This document shows, piece by piece, positions 33,620-41,993 of a stretch of DNA of 64,000 nt. The stretch comes from Glutamicibacter uratoxydans (GTDB lineage Bacteria > Actinomycetota > Actinomycetes > Actinomycetales > Micrococcaceae): NCBI RefSeq assembly GCF_006539925.1, contig NZ_BJNY01000002.1:124001-188000 (forward strand). Reading direction: 5' to 3'. The notes below the pieces were generated by a model. That model was not told the DNA's origin. It did no database searches and saw only the letters and a list, made by a program, of their open reading frames with translations. The stretch's first letter is position 1, and each line of letters opens with the position of its first letter. A program made the translations under genes and the position numbers.

Positions 33620-33723
33620 AAGGAAGATTGATACATACCAACGAACTACTAAACACCACTAGTCAGCGATGGTATTTTCCGCTCTCTCCAACAGGAGTCA
33701 GCAAACTGTACCTCCCAGATCAA

Positions 33724-33765
33724 GCGTGCCGCCTTCTGTGCCTTGCAGTGCCAACGGCGGCACGC
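33724..33765 (+). other. Hairpin in the leader of the NCS1 permease operon
   Basis: GCGTGCCGCC (33724-33733) pairs perfectly with GGCGGCACGC (33756-33765) around 22 nt that can pair further. It ends 33 nt ahead of the first start codon. No T-run follows, so a structured leader is more likely than a terminator; no known riboswitch class is recognised. Confidence 0.4.
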
Positions 33766-33798
33766 GACGATCGACTTTCCCGTAAAGAAGTAGCCTCC

Positions 33799-33987
33799 AT
33801 GAACACCGCAAGTTCACACAATGTCACAGCCGAGGAGCTGGAATTCCAAACTGAACGAAACACTGTCTGCGACTCGTTCGCCGGACAAGAAGGCCACTAC
33901 CAACCAGGTCAGCTGACTCGCGTTGAATACCTCGCAGTGGGCTTTTTGCTTGTTGCTACGTACATCTTCACTCTCGTCGTTCAATAG
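33799..33987 (+). CDS. Small single-helix membrane protein (62 aa)
   Basis: A 62-residue product with a polar, acidic N-terminal half (cytoplasmic) and one C-terminal membrane helix (VEYLAVGFLLVATYIFTLVV). An AAGAAG sequence about 9 nt ahead of the ATG is a modest ribosome-binding site. It is encoded 50 bp ahead of the NCS1 permease in the same direction, so it may be an accessory subunit; it is not a known component. A longer upstream reading frame from 33445 is open but overlaps the regulator and promoter. Confidence 0.55.
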   Translation: MNTASSHNVTAEELEFQTERNTVCDSFAGQEGHYQPGQLTRVEYLAVGFLLVATYIFTLVVQ

Positions 33988-34037
33988 CCGTTCTTCGGAT
34001 GCTGCAAAGCACCCGTCTCATCTGAAATCGAGTTTTT

Positions 34038-35495
34038 ATGGACTACACCATCGAAGCTGAGCGTGGCAGAGCTCCTCTGCCACCCAGCAAGAGATTATGG
34101 GGATTCTGGGAATACACCTGGGCAAATGCTGCACTGGCAATTGCCACTTGGGGCTTCCTTATCGGTGGATCACTCTCGCTTGTTGTCGACGTCAAGAATG
34201 GCCTATTGGCCATCATTACTGGAAATATCCTCGGCGTTCTACTGGTCGGCTTGGCTGTTTCTATCAGCGCCGGCAAGTACGGAACCGAACAATATACGTT
34301 CATGCGTAGCGTCTTCGGACACAACGGCAGCCGACTCATCTATTTTTTCGCGATGATCCTGCTCACCGTGGGCTGGCTAGTTGTCCTCGGCATCATGTTT
34401 GGACGCTCGATTGACTCTGCCATCAGCGTCGTCGCAGAGCGCGACCCACAGCCATCCGGTTGGCATATCTACCTCATTACGCTGGTTGCCATCGCAATCA
34501 CAGCATTTATCGTCGCCAAGGGGCCGACCTCGATCAAGGTCTTCAACACCATCGTTGCGCCGGCCTTGTTCTTGGTCATGGGACTGATGATCTACATCTT
34601 CTTGAAGGATTCGAGCGTCAGCGAAATCCTGGCGCTGCCAGCGTTGGGACAGCCGTTTGACTCCCATGCAGTGAACTTCATGATCGCAGTGGAAATCAAT
34701 ATTGCTGCAGGTTTCTCATGGTGGCCGTACATCGGAAATCTCTCCCGCATCACCAAGAATGAGCGCGTAGCATTCTGGCCAAACTTGATTGGAATTGGCC
34801 TGGCTGCATCCCTCGGTGAGGCAGTCGGACTGATCGGTGCCATCAAGTTCGGAAATGCGGATCCCACTCAATGGATGACAGAAGCTGGCGGACTCTGGCT
34901 AAGTTTCGTTGTGCTGCTTTTCGTAGCCTTCGCCAATGTCACCAGCATGGCAAACATCCTCTACACCGCAGTTGTGGGCTTGCGCCAGATGTTCGACGCC
35001 ATACTCAAGAAATTCAGTTGGGAATGGCTAGTAGTTGGTTTCTGTCTTGTTCCAGCAATCACCCTGTTTGTCCTCCCTGGTCTCTACGACGGCTTCCTAA
35101 CCTTCCTCGTATGGACGGCGGCTCTCTACAGCGCGCTGACCGGCATCATGATCGTTGACTATTTTGTCCTGCGCCGACAGCATGTGGAACTCAAAGACCT
35201 CTTCGTCGAAGGAAAATCTTCCCGCTACTACTTCACGGCAGGGTTCAATCTGGCATCTATGGCAGCACTGGTTCTTGGATGCATCGTATTCACGGTGACT
35301 TTCAATCCACTGACTTTCGAACACACCAGCTACTTCCGGTTCACCACAGCTTCGCTGCTGGCCGCCGCAGTATCCGCCGTCCTGTACTGGATCTTCTCAC
35401 TTGTATTCACTTTGCCCCGCAAACAAGGCGGATACTCCGATTTCGAACAACTGACACACCACCATTTCACCAAGGAGCTGAAGAGCAATGACTGA
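34038..35495 (+). CDS. NCS1-family permease (cytosine/purine/hydantoin/allantoin type)
   Basis: A 485-residue membrane protein with 12 predicted helices. The opening (PPSKRLWGFWEYTWANAALAIATWGFLIGG in pieces) is the NCS1 signature, where W-x(2)-N/A helices line the substrate site. Family substrates are nitrogen-rich small molecules. Its context with a ureohydrolase and two dehydrogenases favours a guanidino or similar N-rich compound. The stop overlaps the dehydrogenase start by 8 nt, so translation is coupled. Confidence 0.9.
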   Translation: MDYTIEAERGRAPLPPSKRLWGFWEYTWANAALAIATWGFLIGGSLSLVVDVKNGLLAIITGNILGVLLVGLAVSISAGKYGTEQYTFMRSVFGHNGSRLIYFFAMILLTVGWLVVLGIMFGRSIDSAISVVAERDPQPSGWHIYLITLVAIAITAFIVAKGPTSIKVFNTIVAPALFLVMGLMIYIFLKDSSVSEILALPALGQPFDSHAVNFMIAVEINIAAGFSWWPYIGNLSRITKNERVAFWPNLIGIGLAASLGEAVGLIGAIKFGNADPTQWMTEAGGLWLSFVVLLFVAFANVTSMANILYTAVVGLRQMFDAILKKFSWEWLVVGFCLVPAITLFVLPGLYDGFLTFLVWTAALYSALTGIMIVDYFVLRRQHVELKDLFVEGKSSRYYFTAGFNLASMAALVLGCIVFTVTFNPLTFEHTSYFRFTTASLLAAAVSAVLYWIFSLVFTLPRKQGGYSDFEQLTHHHFTKELKSND

Positions 35496-36501
35496 AACCA
35501 TGTTGGCCGCTTACTACACCGAAGACAACGCACCGCTGGAGCTGCGTCAGACCAGCATCCCTACCCCTGGCAAGGGCGAGGTGCTGATCCAGATGGCAAG
35601 CTGCGGCGTCTGCCATACCGACGTCCACTTCTGGAAGGGCGAAGACGAGCTACCCCGTGAAAAGCCTGCCATCCTGGGCCATGAGGGCGTAGGAATAGTC
35701 GTCGCCCAGGGCGAAGGCGTAGAACTGGAAGCAGGCACTCGCGTCGGCGTCGGGTTCGTCTACCAGGCCTGCGGCACCTGCCGCGAATGCCGTCGCGGTT
35801 TTGAAACCTACTGCCGCAACTCCCAGGCCACCGGCGTTCACGTGGACGGATGCTTCTCCGAATACGTAGTCGCGCCTGCTGACTGGGTCACCTTGATTCC
35901 CGAAGAGCTTTCCAGCGAAGAGGCCGCTCCGCTGCTGTGCGCCGGGGTCACCGCCTTCAGCGCCGTACGCAAGGCCCAGCTTGAGCCCAACTCGGTAGTG
36001 GTCATCTTCGGCCTAGGCGGACTGGGCCAGTACGCGATCCAGTGCGCCACCCTCTACGGTGCCAAGGTCATCGGCATCGATCTGGACCCTGCCAAGCTTG
36101 AAACCGCCAAGGAACTGGGCGCCTACGCCGCCTACACCCCGGGCGACGAGGCCGTGGCGGCCATCCAGGCGCTGGGCGGTGCAGACGCCTGCCTCAGCTT
36201 CGCTCCGTCCCCACAGGTCTTCCGCAGCATGTTCGACCTCGCCGCACCGACCGCCCGCTTCATCCAGGTCGCCCTACCGAACAAGCCGCTCAGCTTCGCC
36301 GCTGCGGAAATCATCGACCTGGGCATCACGATCATCGGCAGCGCCGATGGCACCCGCCTGGAGCGCGACCAAGTCATGCAGCTTGCCAAGGAAGGCAAGA
36401 TCCGCTCCACCATCAAGACCCTGCCTTTTACTGAGATCAACGACGCCTTCAGCGCCCTCGACGCCGGCGCGGCCGAGGGCCGCCTGGTCGTCACCTACTA
36501 A
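35488..36501 (+). CDS. Zinc-dependent alcohol dehydrogenase
   Basis: A 337-residue medium-chain dehydrogenase oxidising an alcohol with NAD(P). Catalytic zinc ligands are C39, H64 and C151; the four structural zinc cysteines are C95, C98, C101 and C109. The Rossmann motif GLGGLGQYA is at about 172-180, followed by an acidic residue (D in IGIDLD) that favours NAD. Between the NCS1 permease and an aldehyde dehydrogenase, it probably makes the first oxidation step on an imported alcohol. Confidence 0.92.
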   Translation: MTETMLAAYYTEDNAPLELRQTSIPTPGKGEVLIQMASCGVCHTDVHFWKGEDELPREKPAILGHEGVGIVVAQGEGVELEAGTRVGVGFVYQACGTCRECRRGFETYCRNSQATGVHVDGCFSEYVVAPADWVTLIPEELSSEEAAPLLCAGVTAFSAVRKAQLEPNSVVVIFGLGGLGQYAIQCATLYGAKVIGIDLDPAKLETAKELGAYAAYTPGDEAVAAIQALGGADACLSFAPSPQVFRSMFDLAAPTARFIQVALPNKPLSFAAAEIIDLGITIIGSADGTRLERDQVMQLAKEGKIRSTIKTLPFTEINDAFSALDAGAAEGRLVVTY

Positions 36502-36524
36502 AGACCAAGGACCGGTAAACCACT

Positions 36525-38069
36525 ATGAATGCCAACGCAGCAACGGAAGCCAGCATGAAAACCTTCCAGACTCCGACGGACTACCTCGACGCCTACGAGG
36601 TCCCGCAGAACGTACGAGAATTCCTTTTCCGCAGCCACGAGCTGTTCATCAACGGCCAGTGGAAACCTGCCGCCGACGGCGCCACCGCAGCGGTGATCGA
36701 GCCTTCCACCCGCCAGCAGATCTCCACCATCGCCAGCGCCACCGTCGAAGACCTCGACGAGGCAGTCAACGCTGCACGCCAGGCCTTTGAAAGCAGCACC
36801 TGGACCTCGCAGACCCCACTGGCCCGCGAACGCCAGCTGCAGCGCCTGGCAGACCTGATCGAGGAGCACGCCGAAGAACTGGCAATCCTCGAGTCGCTGG
36901 ATGTCGGCAAGCCACTGGCCGAAGCAGAAATGGACATCGCCGGCACTGTCGACACCTTCCGCTACTTCTCCGGCTGGGCTTCGAAGATCTCCGGACGCAG
37001 CTCCGAACCGGCAGGCCTGGACGGCAACTACGTCACCTACACCCGCAAGGAACCTGTGGGAGTAATCGGCGTCATCGTCCCGTGGAACTTCCCGCTGCAG
37101 ACCCTTGCCTGGAAGCTGGGCGCAGCGCTGGCCGTGGGCTGCACCACCGTCGTCAAGCCGCCGGAGCTGACCTCGCTGACTACCCTGCGCTTCGCCGAGC
37201 TGGTCAAGGAAGCTGGCCTGCCCGACGGTGTGGTAAACATCCTCACCGGCAAGGGCTCCACCGTCGGCGCGGCACTCGCGGCGCACCCGGGCATCGACAA
37301 GGTCACCTTCACCGGGTCGACCAAGACCGGCGAGTCCGTGGGCCATGCAGCCCTGGAAAACGTCACCCGCATGACCCTTGAGCTCGGCGGCAAGTCAGCA
37401 GTGCTGGTCTTCGAGGACTGCGACATTGACGCGGCAGTAGAGGAAGTCGCCTTCGGCATCTTCTTCAACGCCGGCCAGATCTGCGATGCGGGCTCCCGGC
37501 TCTATGTCCAGGAATCCATCTACGACGAGTTCATGGCCAAGCTTGTTGACAACGCCAAGGCTTGGAAGCTTGGCCCGGGCCTCGATGCTGAATCGACCAT
37601 CGGCCCGCTGGTCTCCGAGTCTCAGTACCGCACGGTGACCTCCTACATCGAGGCCGGCGTTGCCGAGGGCGCCAAGCTGCTGTGCGGCGGCCCAGTGGAC
37701 GAGGGCACCAGCAACTACGTGGCGCCAGTCATCTTCGGAGACTGCACCAACTCCATGAAGATCGTGCAGGAAGAGATCTTCGGCCCGGTGCTCGTGGCCC
37801 AGCGCTTCTCCACCCAGGAGGAAGCTCTGGCTTTGGCTAACGACAGCGAATACGGCCTGGCCGCCACGATCTACTCGCAGTCGTTGAACCGCGTGCACCA
37901 GCTGTCAAAGGACCTGAAGGCCGGATCCATCTACGTCAACGCGCAGAGCTCCATCGACCCTGCGATGCCTTTCGGCGGCTACAAGAAGTCAGGCTTCGGC
38001 CGGGACCTGGGTGCAGAGCAGCTTGACTACGTCACCGAAACCAAGACCGTTTGGATCACCCTCCCATAG
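36525..38069 (+). CDS. NAD-dependent aldehyde dehydrogenase
   Basis: A 514-residue ALDH-superfamily enzyme. PWNFPLQTLAWK, the Glu of LELGGKSAVLVF and the catalytic C320 (GQICDAGSR) are all present. It is related to betaine/gamma-guanidinobutyraldehyde-type dehydrogenases by its length and motifs, though the substrate is not fixed by sequence. It follows the alcohol dehydrogenase by 23 nt and precedes the ureohydrolase, consistent with oxidising the aldehyde to the acid. Confidence 0.92.
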   Translation: MNANAATEASMKTFQTPTDYLDAYEVPQNVREFLFRSHELFINGQWKPAADGATAAVIEPSTRQQISTIASATVEDLDEAVNAARQAFESSTWTSQTPLARERQLQRLADLIEEHAEELAILESLDVGKPLAEAEMDIAGTVDTFRYFSGWASKISGRSSEPAGLDGNYVTYTRKEPVGVIGVIVPWNFPLQTLAWKLGAALAVGCTTVVKPPELTSLTTLRFAELVKEAGLPDGVVNILTGKGSTVGAALAAHPGIDKVTFTGSTKTGESVGHAALENVTRMTLELGGKSAVLVFEDCDIDAAVEEVAFGIFFNAGQICDAGSRLYVQESIYDEFMAKLVDNAKAWKLGPGLDAESTIGPLVSESQYRTVTSYIEAGVAEGAKLLCGGPVDEGTSNYVAPVIFGDCTNSMKIVQEEIFGPVLVAQRFSTQEEALALANDSEYGLAATIYSQSLNRVHQLSKDLKAGSIYVNAQSSIDPAMPFGGYKKSGFGRDLGAEQLDYVTETKTVWITLP

Positions 38070-38098
38070 GGCTATTGAAAAAGAAAAGGAGAACCATC

Positions 38099-39049
38099 AT
38101 GGTTGATTTCACTCCAGTTGGCCCCGTGGCTGCAACAGAAGTTCCCCGCTATGCAGGGCTGGGCACCTTCGCCCGACTGCCGCAGCTGGGTTCAGTACCG
38201 GACTACGACGTAGCAATCGTCGGTGTTCCCTTCGACGGTGGCACGTCCTTCCGTCCGGGCGCCCGCTTCGGCCCATCGCATGTCCGCGAGGCCTCGCGCC
38301 TGCTGCGCCCGGGCTACCACCCCGAGCTGCAGACCACCGCAGTCGACACTGCACAGTTCGTCGACGCCGGCGACCTATCCTGCACTCCCTATGACAACGT
38401 GCTAGCGGTCCAGCAGATTCAGGAACAGGCGACCCGATTGGTCGGCAAGGACAAGACGGTGATCGCTATCGGCGGCGACCACACCATCGCTCTTCCGATG
38501 ATCCGCGCCACCGCCGCGGTGCACGGTCCGGTAGCCCTGCTGCACTTCGATGCACATCTGGACACCTGGGACACCTATTTCGGCGAGGAGATCACCCACG
38601 GCACCATGTTCCGCCGTGCCTTCGAAGAAGGGCTGCTGGTGGAGGACCGCTCCATGCATGTTGGAATCCGCGGCCCGGTGTACGACAAGGACGATTTCAT
38701 CCGGGACCACGAGTTCGGGTTCCAGATCCTGCGCTGCTCGGACATCGACACCCTAGGTGTGCCTGCGGTGATCGAACGGATCAAGGAGCGCATCGGCGAC
38801 ACCCCGGTGTACCTATCCATCGACATCGACGTGCTCGACCCGGCCTACGCTCCGGGCACCGGCACCCCAGAAATGGGCGGCATGCACTCACGCGAGATCC
38901 TGCAGACCCTGCGCGGCTTGAGCTCGCTGAACATCGTCGGAGCCGACGTCGTGGAGGTGGCCCCGGCCTACGACCACGCGGATATCACCTCGCTGGCCGC
39001 CGCCACCCTGGTCTTCGAAATGATGTCACTGTTGACCACAGAAAAATAG
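38099..39049 (+). CDS. Ureohydrolase (agmatinase/guanidinobutyrase family)
   Basis: A 316-residue dinuclear-metal enzyme that releases urea from a guanidino compound. Metal ligands H128 (GGDH), D151, H153, D155 (HFDAHLDTWD), D242 and D244 (SIDIDVLD) are intact. The THGTMFRRAFEEG loop resembles guanidinobutyrase-type members. AAAGGAG precedes the ATG at 38099; sixteen upstream codons overlap the dehydrogenase end and are not used. Because a complete agmatine deiminase route is encoded at 4-6 kb, I favour a guanidino acid such as 4-guanidinobutyrate rather than agmatine. Confidence 0.88.
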   Translation: MVDFTPVGPVAATEVPRYAGLGTFARLPQLGSVPDYDVAIVGVPFDGGTSFRPGARFGPSHVREASRLLRPGYHPELQTTAVDTAQFVDAGDLSCTPYDNVLAVQQIQEQATRLVGKDKTVIAIGGDHTIALPMIRATAAVHGPVALLHFDAHLDTWDTYFGEEITHGTMFRRAFEEGLLVEDRSMHVGIRGPVYDKDDFIRDHEFGFQILRCSDIDTLGVPAVIERIKERIGDTPVYLSIDIDVLDPAYAPGTGTPEMGGMHSREILQTLRGLSSLNIVGADVVEVAPAYDHADITSLAAATLVFEMMSLLTTEK

Positions 39050-39058
39050 CCTGAGCAA

Positions 39059-39098
39059 GAGCCGCGGCCGATTCGATCGTTCGAATCGGCCGCGGCTC
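39059..39098. terminator. Bidirectional terminator after the ureohydrolase
   Basis: A perfect 18-bp stem (39059-39076 with 39081-39098), 4-nt loop, followed by TGGTTTT on the + strand. Confidence 0.85.
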
Positions 39099-39105
39099 CA
39101 TGGTT

Positions 39106-40599
39106 TTAACAGCTGTACCCGTCATGGCGCAGTGCGCGCACCATGTAGTTCACCGCATCGGGCATGTGTCCTGCATCGGTCGCCGCGAAGCCGATGAGCA
39201 GCGCTGGCGGCAGGCTGCGTTCTAGAAGGTAATCGCCCAAGGCATAGGTGTAGACCCCCTTGTCTGCAAGCTGCGCGGCCAGCCGTTGGTCGTCTACCGT
39301 GCTAGGCAGCCAGCCGATGACGTGCATTCCTGCATCCACCGCCTCTGCCCGGATAAACGATCCCAGCTGATTCCTCAACTCACGCAGCAGCGCTTCCTGC
39401 CGCTGCGCATAGGTTTTCCGGCTACGGCGCACATGCGTGTTCAAATGGCCCTCGCGGATGAAATCCGCCGTCGCTGCCTGCATCAGCGTTGCAGGAGCTC
39501 GACCTGTCACCGAGATTGCAGTAGCAAATGAGTCCACCAAGTCTTCGGGAAGCACGACGTAGCCCACACGAATCGACGGGAACATGATCTTGCTGAACGA
39601 GCCCACGTGGACGACGTGCTGTCCCCGGTCGAGCTCGTAGAGCGACGGCAAACGGGAACCGCGATAACGCAGTTCACTGTCGCAGTCATCTTCGATGAGC
39701 CAGCTTCCCTGCTCATTGGCCCATGCCACCCAGTCCATCCGCCGGGCCAGCGACATCTGCACCCCTAGAGGGTGCTGGCGGGAGGGAGTCAAGAACATCA
39801 ACCGCCCCGCAGGCAGCTCATTGGGCATCTGTGCCAAGTCCGCACCGCACTCGTCGATCGGTACTGGGAGAACCCTACATCCGTTGGCCAGCATGGCTGC
39901 GGACGCGGCGATATGGCCAGGTTCTTCCATCCAAACTTCGTCCCCAGGGTCGGTCATCATGAGCATCAGTGCATTAATTGCCTGCTGCGCCCCCGAGGTG
40001 ATCACGATCTGCTCAACCGCTGCATCGATCCCCCGCGAATCGCGCAGGTAGTCGGCGACTGCTTCCCGCAGCGGCCGGTGACCAAGCGCCTCCGGGTAAC
40101 CGAGCATTTCAATCGATTGCTCTTCACTGTGCCTTCCGATCAGGCGTTTCCACACCGACGTCGGAAAGAGGTCGATTCCCACCTGGCTTGCGACGAATGA
40201 TTCAGGATCTTCGGGGTTCCAAGAGGGCGAAGTCTGACGCTGCAGATCGCTGCCTCTGGTCGAGGCCGACAGTCCAGCGCGGCTCGATAACTCCGGCCGG
40301 CGAACTTCCGGGGCGGTGACTGCCTCGTTGAGCCACTCGTTCCCCACATAGGTGCCGTCTCCGGCCCTAGATCGGAGGAAGCCTTCGCTGGTCAGGATCT
40401 GAAAAGCATTGACCATGGTAATCCTGGAAACGCCGAGCTCCATGCCAAGTGTGCGTGTCGAGGGAAGTCGTGTTCCTCCGGGCAGGTCTCCGGTGAGGAT
40501 CATATTGCGGATTTGCGTGTAGATCTGCCGATGAATCGGCGCTTTGCTACCGCGATCCAAGACCAGCCCTCCCAGAAGCCTGCCGCCTTCGCCTTTCAT
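39106..40599 (-). CDS. MocR-type regulator (GntR helix-turn-helix + aminotransferase fold)
   Basis: A 497-residue PLP-dependent regulator. Residues 12-80 are a GntR winged helix (PIHRQIYTQIRNMILTGDL, SRITMVNAFQILTSEGFL); residues 130-490 are a class I aminotransferase-like domain with the PLP lysine in GSFSKIMFPSIRVGY. The start at 40599 is preferred, since upstream in-frame starts fall within a terminator stem and the MFS gene end. The ligand is probably an amino compound; the gene lies between the ureohydrolase operon and the MFS/isomerase pair. Confidence 0.88.
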   Translation of the reverse strand: MKGEGGRLLGGLVLDRGSKAPIHRQIYTQIRNMILTGDLPGGTRLPSTRTLGMELGVSRITMVNAFQILTSEGFLRSRAGDGTYVGNEWLNEAVTAPEVRRPELSSRAGLSASTRGSDLQRQTSPSWNPEDPESFVASQVGIDLFPTSVWKRLIGRHSEEQSIEMLGYPEALGHRPLREAVADYLRDSRGIDAAVEQIVITSGAQQAINALMLMMTDPGDEVWMEEPGHIAASAAMLANGCRVLPVPIDECGADLAQMPNELPAGRLMFLTPSRQHPLGVQMSLARRMDWVAWANEQGSWLIEDDCDSELRYRGSRLPSLYELDRGQHVVHVGSFSKIMFPSIRVGYVVLPEDLVDSFATAISVTGRAPATLMQAATADFIREGHLNTHVRRSRKTYAQRQEALLRELRNQLGSFIRAEAVDAGMHVIGWLPSTVDDQRLAAQLADKGVYTYALGDYLLERSLPPALLIGFAATDAGHMPDAVNYMVRALRHDGYSC

Positions 40600-40647
40600 C
40601 CTTGCCTCGCTGTCTTGAGCTATGTGCTGTCCTCTCAACAATGCAAA

Positions 40648-40695
40648 GGACGGGGAAATATCAGAATACAGTTGCATTCTGATACGTCCCCGTCC
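40648..40695 (-). terminator. 48-bp inverted repeat after the MFS gene
   Basis: Nested arms GGACGGGG (40648-40655) with CCCCGTCC (40688-40695) and TATCAGAAT (40659-40667) with ATTCTGATA (40676-40684) are both perfect, with a 3-nt internal loop between and 8-nt terminal loop. On the - strand TTTG follows. It lies 26 nt after the MFS stop and ahead of the MocR gene, so it is a terminator or attenuator; the inner arms could also bind a regulator. Confidence 0.7.
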
Positions 40696-40721
40696 AGGAA
40701 ATCTTCGGCGATGAACCGCCG

Positions 40722-41993
40722 CTATGCAGCCATTGTGGCCGTTTTCTTCCTGCGCGCCATTCGGGCCACGGTAAAGGCCACACCGCTGCCAATCACCGCC
40801 AACGCGCACATGATCATGAACACGGTGTAGTAACCGGTAGTTCCTGGATTGGCGTCCAAAATCGCACCGTAGATCAGGAATCCGAACATACCCGGGGCAT
40901 AACCGATAAGACTAGCGATGCCGAATGCGGTGCCGCTAATTTCCTCCGGGATCCCCACTTCGTCCATCGGCGCCCAGAAAACTCCACGCATGGAGAAGAC
41001 GATGACGGAGAACAGCAGACACATGATCATTGCCGCAACGGTAAAGTTCGACGTTTTGGGAAGAAGAATAATGACTGCCATGACTGGCAGGAGTGCAAGG
41101 AAAGAGAAACCGATGTATCGGCTCGAGCTCTTGAACTTCTTGTCAGCTAGGAACCCGCCCATCGGGCCGCCGAGGATTTTCAGCCCATACTGGTTAATAA
41201 TTCCGAAGACTCCAACTAGGGCGGTCGGCAGGCCGTAGACGTCGGAGAGGAAAGGAATAAAGTAGGTCAGGCCCACGTACACGATATAAACCATGAATAC
41301 TGTCAGACTCACCAGCCAAAGCTGTGGCAGCTTTGCAACAATCTTGAAGGCTTCGAAGACTTTCAGTTTGTCCTGTTTCGCTTCGGTGGCTTCCACGCTT
41401 GGGGTTTCAGATGAATCCCGGAGCAGGAAGAACAAGAGGATGCCGATAGCAATATCGATCACTGCATAGGTAATGATCGCAGCCCTGAAACCTGCGATCC
41501 CCGAGCCCAAAAGTACAAAGATGCCCAAGGCCGAGAAGGCAACGATGGTATCGACAATTCCGCGTCCGCCTTCGAGGAAGCCGAACATCCGGCCCTGTTC
41601 TTCCTTGCCGCCAAGCTGGCGAACACTCTTGAGCAACGCCGGCCAGAACAGGCAGTCGGAGCATACCGCCAGAAGTGCAAAGATTACCGTCAGGACGCTA
41701 AAGGTGGGGAAGGTGCTCATGTACAGACCGAGTAGACCTGCACCGATCAATCCGGCGCTGATGACCGTGCGTGTACGGAAGCGGTCTGCCAGGAATCCTC
41801 CGACAACAAACAATGCTGTCGCCACAATGGAATTTACACTGAGCAACAGGCCAATCTCTGTATTGGTTAGGCCGAGATGGTCCTGCATGGGGACATAGAA
41901 GACGTCTTTGAGATTTGCCAGTTTGTAGATTGTTCCGCCGCCCATAACGAGCAATGCGAATCTCCCCCATTTAGCCTTTGCAGTCATCGTCAT
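40722..41993 (-). CDS. MFS transporter
   Basis: A 423-residue membrane protein with 12 predicted helices and the intracellular loop GGFLADRFRTRT after helix 2 and GGFLADKKFKS after helix 8, standard major-facilitator signatures. It resembles the OPA / NarK-like branches, and no substrate can be named. The ATG shares one base with the stop of the TIM-barrel gene (TAATG), so the two are coupled. Confidence 0.85.
   Translation of the reverse strand: MTMTAKAKWGRFALLVMGGGTIYKLANLKDVFYVPMQDHLGLTNTEIGLLLSVNSIVATALFVVGGFLADRFRTRTVISAGLIGAGLLGLYMSTFPTFSVLTVIFALLAVCSDCLFWPALLKSVRQLGGKEEQGRMFGFLEGGRGIVDTIVAFSALGIFVLLGSGIAGFRAAIITYAVIDIAIGILLFFLLRDSSETPSVEATEAKQDKLKVFEAFKIVAKLPQLWLVSLTVFMVYIVYVGLTYFIPFLSDVYGLPTALVGVFGIINQYGLKILGGPMGGFLADKKFKSSSRYIGFSFLALLPVMAVIILLPKTSNFTVAAMIMCLLFSVIVFSMRGVFWAPMDEVGIPEEISGTAFGIASLIGYAPGMFGFLIYGAILDANPGTTGYYTVFMIMCALAVIGSGVAFTVARMARRKKTATMAA

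Noticed and set aside
33445-33798. N-terminal extension of the small membrane protein from 33445
   Set aside because: It would overlap the PucR gene start and the regulator sites; the text is not protein-like, and 33799 gives a compact one-helix protein.
40600-40809. N-terminal extension of the MocR regulator
   Set aside because: The upstream in-frame codons run through the terminator stem and into the end of the MFS gene; the GntR domain starts just after 40599.
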